This document shows, piece by piece, positions 6,995-11,000 of a stretch of DNA of 11,000 bases. A program made the translations under genes and the position numbers. The notes beneath the pieces are model-generated. The model saw only the letters and a list, made by a program, of their open reading frames with translations, did no database searches and had not been told where the DNA came from. How positions within the stretch are numbered: the stretch's first letter is position 1; every line of letters begins with the position of its first letter. This DNA is from Apostichopus japonicus (lineage: Eukaryota > Echinodermata > Holothuroidea > Aspidochirotida > Stichopodidae): contig NC_092569.1 in assembly GCF_037975245.1 (NCBI RefSeq), forward strand, positions 11,514,001 to 11,525,000, written 5' to 3'.

Positions 6995-7434
6995 TTAATG
7001 CTGTTAAGATTGGTTTTGGGAGCCTAGGGCCTTAAGATTGAGCCAGTCTAGCATTAGTACCGCCAACATAAAAATGTCATCCCTCGATCATTTTCACCTT
7101 TTTTTTGCAGAGTGACTGCTCATTTGCATGTAAAGGTGTGGGAGGGGGGGGGGTGTCACACCTTTGACCATATTGGCTTTCAGGCAATATCGGCTTTTGG
7201 GGAATCCCAAGATAAGCTCCCTTAAAATAAGCTTTTAAACTTGAACTGCTGGGGCTCCAAAAATTAGCTTATGAAGTGGCTAAGACTATTTGGGAACAAA
7301 AGGTTGGCTTTTTCAAGGCCCCTAAACTGACTGGTATCAATAGCAAAACGTAATAATAAACCTATTTTCAAAATCGTCACAGCCCTGCGAATAAGGTTCC
7401 GTGTACGTTATTCGCCGGTCTGCCCTGCGAATAA

Positions 7435-7712
7435 TCACTTCGATTTAAGTTATTACTTTACTTGTAATCGAGCGGAACAGGAATTTATGGATATTTCTAC
7501 TGTTCCATGTTCGTTTCATACTCCAGACAACCTATTGTTTTTTCATTAATAGAGACAGACTTAAGTGGAACTGATTAATTGAAAGGTGTGAAATACCAAC
7601 AGAATTTACATCTGTTTTCTCAAGATTTTCGCAGGTTGCAAACACAGAGAAAGAAAGAACCTCTTTATTTACCTTTAACAAATTCACCTTTTAATTGTGT
7701 TCTCTATTTAAG
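7435..7712. other. Intron end upstream of the fibrinogen-related gene's first visible exon
   Basis: No exon could be supported here. A second acceptor-like site occurs at 7634 (TCTCAAGATTTTCGCAG), but every frame from it meets a stop before 7713 and there is no good donor. The pyrimidine-rich TTGTGTTCTCTATTTAAG before 7713 is the acceptor used by the gene model. The start codon and signal-peptide exon are therefore further upstream or outside the window. Confidence 0.5.
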
Positions 7713-8272
7713 ATGATACTACCAAGCAGAGCACCAACTCTTTGTCTGGGACTACGGTCTCCCCAGTTGAAACAACCACGCAGAGCGCAACCTCACCGCC
7801 GATTAGCACACTCTCCTCTTTGCCTGACACTACGGTGTCCTCGGTTGAAACAACCACGCAGAGCACAACCTCACCACCGATTAACACTCTCTCCTCTTTG
7901 CCTGACACTACGGTGTCCCCGGTTGAAACAACCGTGCTGAGCACCACCTCACCGCCGATTAGCACACTTTCCTCTTTGCCTGACACTACGGTGTCCTCGG
8001 TTGAAACAACCGTGCCGAGCACCACCTCACCGCCGATTAGCACACTCTCCTCCTTGCCTGACACTACGGTGTCCTCGGTTGAAACAACCAAGCAGAGCAC
8101 CACCTCACCGCCAGTTGAAAGCTCCTCTCAGTCAATCGACACAACTCTTTTATCAATCCCGACTGCCTGCCTACTTGGTCAGCTGCGATGCTACAATGAT
8201 GACAATGAAATGGTCTGTGCGGCACCTGAGAATTGCACATGTCAAATGACAAGTGTGAATGCAAGCATTTCG
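7713..8272 (+). CDS. Fibrinogen-related protein, exon A: mucin-like stalk and Cys-rich segment
   Basis: This internal exon encodes 186 codons plus two bases of a split codon. The acceptor AG is at 7711-7712, and an in-frame TAA at 7709-7711 forces splicing there. The donor is GTGAGT at 8273, leaving phase 0, which matches exon B exactly. The first about 135 residues are Ser/Thr/Pro-rich: a short DTTKQSTNSLSG lead-in, then five 26-residue repeats of the type DTTVSSVETT...SPPISTLSSLP. Such stalks are heavily O-glycosylated in mucins and hold a binding head away from its anchor. The last about 35 residues contain five cysteines (AC, RC, VC, NC, TC) and two N-glycosylation sequons (NCT, NAS). They run straight into the Cys-rich start of exon B. 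The start of the protein is missing, so a signal peptide or membrane anchor cannot be judged. The TTG at 7742 is not a real start; the frame is open back to the acceptor. Confidence 0.85.
7748..8117 (+). repeat. Coding minisatellite, 78-bp unit, about five copies
   Basis: Units start at 7748, 7826, 7904, 7982 and 8060, exactly 78 bp (26 codons) apart; the last is partial. Copies differ at only a few bases, so the array is young or kept uniform by recombination, and copy number may vary between individuals without breaking the frame. Lack of stops in the repeat makes other frames open on both strands (for example plus 7695-7940 and minus 7708-8103). These are shadows. Confidence 0.95.
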
Positions 8273-8599
8273 GTGAGTTTCCCAATTCTTTACTTCTGCA
8301 GCCAGATATCGAGAAGTCACTTAATATAAAATAAATGACTTTCAGATGTTTAAATTCAAGTACAAATGACAGTATTCTGCCAGTTTCCCCCCTTGACTCT
8401 ACGTTAATTTTGATATAATGCTATCCATTCTTTATGCCGACAGCAAAAAAAAATATCATCATCATCATCGTCGTCTTCACTTTAATCGTCATCGTCGTCG
8501 TCATCTTCGTCACTACAGTTATCATTACTATCGTTATAGTTATTCCTATTATTGTTATAATTTACTATCACTGTTTACAACCACGTTACTATTGCACAG
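8273..8599 (+). other. Intron A-B of the fibrinogen-related gene (327 bp)
   Basis: Bounded by donor GTGAGT (8273) and acceptor ACTATTGCACAG (ends 8599), phase 0 on both sides. It contains an imperfect ATC/GTC trinucleotide tract, listed separately. If the intron were retained, the frame would add VSFPILYFCSQISRSHLI and stop near 8327, giving a product with no EGF or fibrinogen part. Confidence 0.85.
8455..8511 (+). repeat. Imperfect ATC/GTC trinucleotide repeat in intron A-B
   Basis: Runs of ATC and GTC triplets at 8455-8476 and 8485-8511, with decayed ATT/ATC-like sequence to about 8563. In one frame (8434-8625) it spells a very hydrophobic peptide rich in I and V that mimics a membrane helix. 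The gene model splices this region out, and the frame does not fit exon B. Confidence 0.8.
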
Positions 8600-8905
8600 G
8601 CCGGTGGATTTTATGTCAACCCTGATTGTACAAGAATGGCTCACTGTATCAATGGCAGTGTCACGTGGGATGACGTATACAGTTGCAGCCCCAATGCACA
8701 GTGTGAGAAACAAGGCAACGTACACCAATGTTACTGCACGGCTGGTTACTATGGTGATGGAAAAACATGTTTGCAGGTTACTAACTGCCAAGATGTATAT
8801 ACTGCTGGTATTAACGAAAGTGGTATCTACACCATTAAACCAACTGGCTGGCCTGGATCACCATTTCCAGTGTATTGCAACATGGCTGACGGAGGTGGAT
8901 GGACG
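8600..8905 (+). CDS. Fibrinogen-related protein, exon B: Cys-rich/EGF-like module and start of fibrinogen domain
   Basis: The exon is exactly 102 codons, phase 0 at both ends; the donor GTAAGT begins at 8906. It opens AGGFYVNPDCTRMAHC, a pattern like the linker segments beside TIL/VWD modules of tectorin and zonadhesin-type proteins. Next comes an EGF-like module (8645-8770) with spacing C-x13-C-x5-C-x8-C-x-C-x10-C, ending GYYGDGKTC. The fibrinogen C-terminal domain starts at NCQD (Cys 8786-8788) and runs through SGIYTIKP, the second Cys in VYCNM, and DGGGWT, the family's diagnostic N-terminal signature. The two cysteines should form the conserved first disulfide. Sequons NGS and NES are present. 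The long first EGF loop (13 residues) is unusual, so this part could instead be a divergent VWC/TIL-like fold. Confidence 0.93.
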
Positions 8906-9163
8906 GTAAGTCATAATAGAATCTAGATTTCTGTAGGCTTTTGGTATATAATTCACAAATAATGAATCACAGATGACATAAACTATTTACTGATGTTCAA
9001 TATTAAGTAATTACTTGCGTCATTAGTTTATTTAATTAGCATTACACAGATACAGACTGAAAGATTGTGACAAATCCGGATTGTCCTCCGTTGAATTCTA
9101 TTTGTTTGTCTGTGATTGCTACGTTCAAATTGTTAACCTTAAAGCATTACTTATTACAAATAC

Positions 9164-9236
9164 AAATACAATGCTAGTTGTAACAACAGTGGTATCTACG
9201 CCATTAATTAAACCAATTAACTGATCTGGCTTACCG
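9164..9236 (+). pseudogene. Decayed copy of part of exon B (fibrinogen domain start)
   Basis: This intronic stretch aligns to exon B at about 8794-8863. The best core is ACAGTGGTATCTACGCCATTA against AAAGTGGTATCTACACCATTA in the exon, followed by AAACCAA and a CTGG-CTTACC block that matches with small indels. Read in the exon's sense it gives NNSGIYAIN and then a stop, against NESGIYTIKP in the exon. The relic carries stops and insertions and has no splice sites of its own. It is most simply a dead remnant of an exon duplication within the locus. Confidence 0.7.
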
Positions 9237-9997
9237 TACTCTTTAATGATACATTGTTAAAAACGACAAACGTTTCAAGCGTTTATTTTAGAATTCCCTC
9301 AGTGAGTACACGCTACCTTACACCGAAGTGAAATGTTACATTACTTAAGAAATATGTTGCCCACAACAGGGAGAAGAAAAAAACGCGATCTCGTCCATCA
9401 AAAATAAGCTGCGTTGAATGTTCAACCGACTCGTCGTGCACACAATCTCTTTTGCCGTGTCACATAATCAACATTCATAAAATTTGTTTTTTGAGAAATG
9501 AGTTGATATTTCCTATAGTCCGGTATACGATGACATTATGGACCAATACATATGTTATCAGGGGGAAAACGCACTTCACGTATATAAGTTACATTGATAC
9601 ATTGATTACTTCTTAACTTATTGATTTTGTTTAGCATAGATTGTATATGGCAATGGGGGAAGGTGTTAAAAACGTATTTAAATGAATTGCAGGCAATAAC
9701 GTTGAATAACAAGAAGGTACATGTCGAGTGTGCTATATTGATTTCAAGGGAGTAGAAATATCACAAACCAGAGAAGATCGAATTCAAGAAGAAGTATACT
9801 AGTATTGCATTACTCAAAACACATGTATTTAGAAAACATATAAAACCGTATGATAATGAATATTATAAAACAACTAACATAAAACATTATAAGCTGAACT
9901 TAAAATGTTGACTTATATGTTTGCATGCATGACACAATTATTTTACACATTTACACATCAACACTATTATGGTGCACGTGAATAATAACAAATAAAA

Positions 9998-10036
9998 ATG
10001 CCCCAGTGCCCCCCTTCCTCCGGCTCCTACCCCCTG
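9998..10036. repeat. Possible relic of a hAT-like element end
   Basis: The C-rich segment ATGCCCCAGTG...CTCCGG...CCCCCTG resembles the right end of the element at 5266-5923 (TGCCCCATGTG...CCCCCGG...CCCTTG), in the same order and orientation. No matching left end or target duplication was found, so this may be a solo decayed end or a chance C-rich match. Confidence 0.3.
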
Positions 10037-10321
10037 AGTGTAACAGAATAGTGACAATATCGGTACTCTCTTGTAATTTTGTTTTCTTTATGTGATTGCT
10101 ACTAGAAGTCAAATAGCATAAGCTCGTAAAATGCCAATCTTCTTTTTCTGTTTACTATGGATTGTCTTATATTCGATTATGTTCTTTAAGTACTCGGTAA
10201 CTGACTTATTTATGTTCATCCTTTGGTTCTGTCACGTAAGTCTTCATAAATATTCCCATGACTTCTGAGTTTTGTAAAACTTTGTAAATCTTAGGAAGTC
10301 CTTAATTTATTTTGATTTCAG

Positions 10322-10604
10322 GTGTTCCAACGTCGAGTTAATGGTTCTGTTGATTTTTACCGTAACTGGACCAGCTACAAAGAAGGCTTTGGTCAGATCG
10401 TTCATGAATTTTGGTTGGGTAATGACAAGCTGTATTACATCACCAATCAAGAGAACTATCAAATCCGGATTGATCTGGTCGACAGGGAAGGGACTCCACA
10501 CTTCGCTGAATATGACTCGTTCCGTATCAACGATGAAAATGACAAGTATCGTCTGTCCGCGGTGGGAACTTACAGCGGAACAGCAGAAGTACGAAATACC
10601 CGAT
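10322..10604 (+). CDS. Fibrinogen-related protein, exon C: middle of fibrinogen C-terminal domain
   Basis: The exon encodes 94 codons plus one base and starts VFQRRVNGSVDFYRNWTSYK, continuing EGFG...EFWLGNDKLYYIT, then IRIDLVDREG, FAEYDSFRI and YRLSAVGTYSGTAE. These are the family's conserved blocks in the right order, and the reading continues directly from GGGWT in exon B. The donor is placed at GTGAGT (10605), leaving phase 1; an in-frame stop at 10618-10620 means the exon must end before that. A weaker donor, GTACGA at 10589, would end the exon right after GTAE in phase 0. The family usually reads GTAG-D at this point, so the VRNTR tail is odd. The rest of the domain (calcium site, last disulfide, ligand pocket) lies beyond the window. 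Sequons NGS and NWT are present. FReD proteins of this kind are lectins or adhesion proteins, often in innate immunity; the ligand cannot be deduced. Confidence 0.93.
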
Positions 10605-11000
10605 GTGAGTTAAATAAATAATGGGGGTGTTTCCATCTTTTGCCATCTTAGATTACCAAATTCTATCTCGGCAATTAATGTAAATAACTTCATAAATAGT
10701 TGTTTATCTGAACAAATTATTAAGCACAATCATAAAATATGCTAATTTTTTTCAATTAATCATAACATAATTATAATAAAGCCATTGTCACGGCTTATTC
10801 TACATATAGTTGGAACTTATTTATTGTCCCTCTATAGTTGTGCCATTTACTTGTTCTAAGTTTATATTCTCCATTTGGATATCAAAACGTTTTGTAGAAA
10901 AAACACGAAATTTATGGGTTATACCTATATGTGTAAGTTTTTGACGAATGATTAAGTATTAGCAAAATATTGAACGTATAGTTTGTGCGTAATAATGCTA
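10605..11000 (+). other. Next intron of the fibrinogen-related gene, runs off the window
   Basis: Starts with donor GTGAGT and is AT-rich throughout. I saw no acceptor followed by fibrinogen-domain sequence before 11000, so the remaining exon or exons (about 70-80 residues of the domain, stop codon and 3' UTR) should lie downstream. Confidence 0.7.

Larger units (their letters stand above)
6386..7434. mobile_element. Second foldback-type element with palindromic 42-bp units in its arms
   Basis: Bases 6386-6400 (TTGTTCGCAGGGCAG) match the reverse complement of 7420-7434 at 14 of 15 positions. The similarity continues inward, with gaps, through a second TTATTCRCAGGGC block (left 6432-6444, right about 7381-7394 inverted). 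The left arm has expanded to about five units; the right arm keeps one complete inverted unit and part of a second. The interior carries no transposase, a 21-bp repeat at 6606-6648, a nested palindromic MITE and a run of 10 G (7144-7153). I see no target-site duplication (left flank GGTGGGGC, right flank TCACTTCG). The architecture matches the element at 1185-2927, but the sequence is unrelated. Confidence 0.6.
8906..10321 (+). other. Intron B-C of the fibrinogen-related gene (1,416 bp)
   Basis: The donor GTAAGT (8906) and acceptor TTTTGATTTCAG (ends 10321) are both strong, and the intron splits GGGWT from VFQRR, a junction that reads correctly as fibrinogen domain. The intron is AT-rich with no exon I can support. 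It holds a decayed copy of part of exon B (9164-9236) and a possible transposon-end relic (about 9998-10036). Confidence 0.88.

Noticed and set aside
7634-7712. Alternative acceptor at 7634 giving a frame starting VANTEKERTS
   Set aside because: All frames reach a stop before exon A and there is no usable donor in between.
7695-8103. Other frames across the stalk repeats (plus 7695-7940 and 8001-8249, minus 7708-8103)
   Set aside because: Shadows of the 78-bp coding repeat; only the frame that continues into exons B and C fits the splice phases.
8434-8625. Very hydrophobic I/V-rich peptide resembling a membrane helix
   Set aside because: It translates an ATC/GTC trinucleotide tract in an intron with canonical splice sites, in a frame that does not join exon B.
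9070-9082. 13-bp exact match (CAAATCCGGATTG) to exon C at 10459-10471, possible second exon ghost
   Set aside because: The flanking sequence does not align convincingly and the order relative to the 9164-9236 relic is inverted with respect to the gene; may be chance.

Overview
The window looks like animal (metazoan) nuclear DNA. It is AT-rich, made mostly of intron and intergenic sequence with GT...AG introns, and full of non-autonomous repeats. The only clear gene encodes a fibrinogen-related (FReD) protein. Echinoderm is my best guess for the lineage, at low to moderate confidence. It rests on the many TAGGCCTA/TAGCCTA-type words between about 4,380 and 5,140, on foldback elements that resemble the sea-urchin TU family, and on the mucin-EGF-fibrinogen domain mix. 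I cannot name a species from sequence alone.

The left part (1-7,434) holds no convincing gene and is largely a repeat landscape. It contains: a 1.74-kb foldback element (1,185-2,927) whose inverted arms are tandem arrays of a 22-bp unit; a 131-133 bp repeat in three tandem copies (3,807-4,200); a stretch rich in TAGGCCTA words (4,381-5,140); a 658-bp hAT-like non-autonomous element with 12-bp terminal inverted repeats and a perfect 8-bp target duplication (5,266-5,923); and a second, unrelated foldback-type element (6,386-7,434) whose left arm is a tandem array of palindromic 42-bp units and which carries a palindromic MITE (6,730-6,994). One short minus-strand stretch (3,511-3,608) has a strong splice acceptor and an exon-like reading frame. 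It is recorded as tentative.

The right part (7,713-11,000) holds the middle of a plus-strand gene. Three exons join in frame: exon A (7,713-8,272) encodes a Ser/Thr/Pro mucin-like stalk of five 26-residue repeats followed by a Cys-rich segment; exon B (8,600-8,905) encodes the rest of the Cys-rich segment, an EGF-like module and the start of the fibrinogen C-terminal domain; exon C (10,322-10,604) continues that domain. The first exons (start codon, signal peptide) lie upstream and were not found here. The last third of the fibrinogen domain lies downstream of the window. The product is probably a secreted or surface glycoprotein lectin of the FREP/ficolin-like type. Its large intron contains a decayed copy of part of exon B, evidence of past duplication inside the locus.

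The points most worth following up are the two foldback elements with tandem-array arms, the near-identical coding minisatellite in the stalk, and the exon ghost in the intron.
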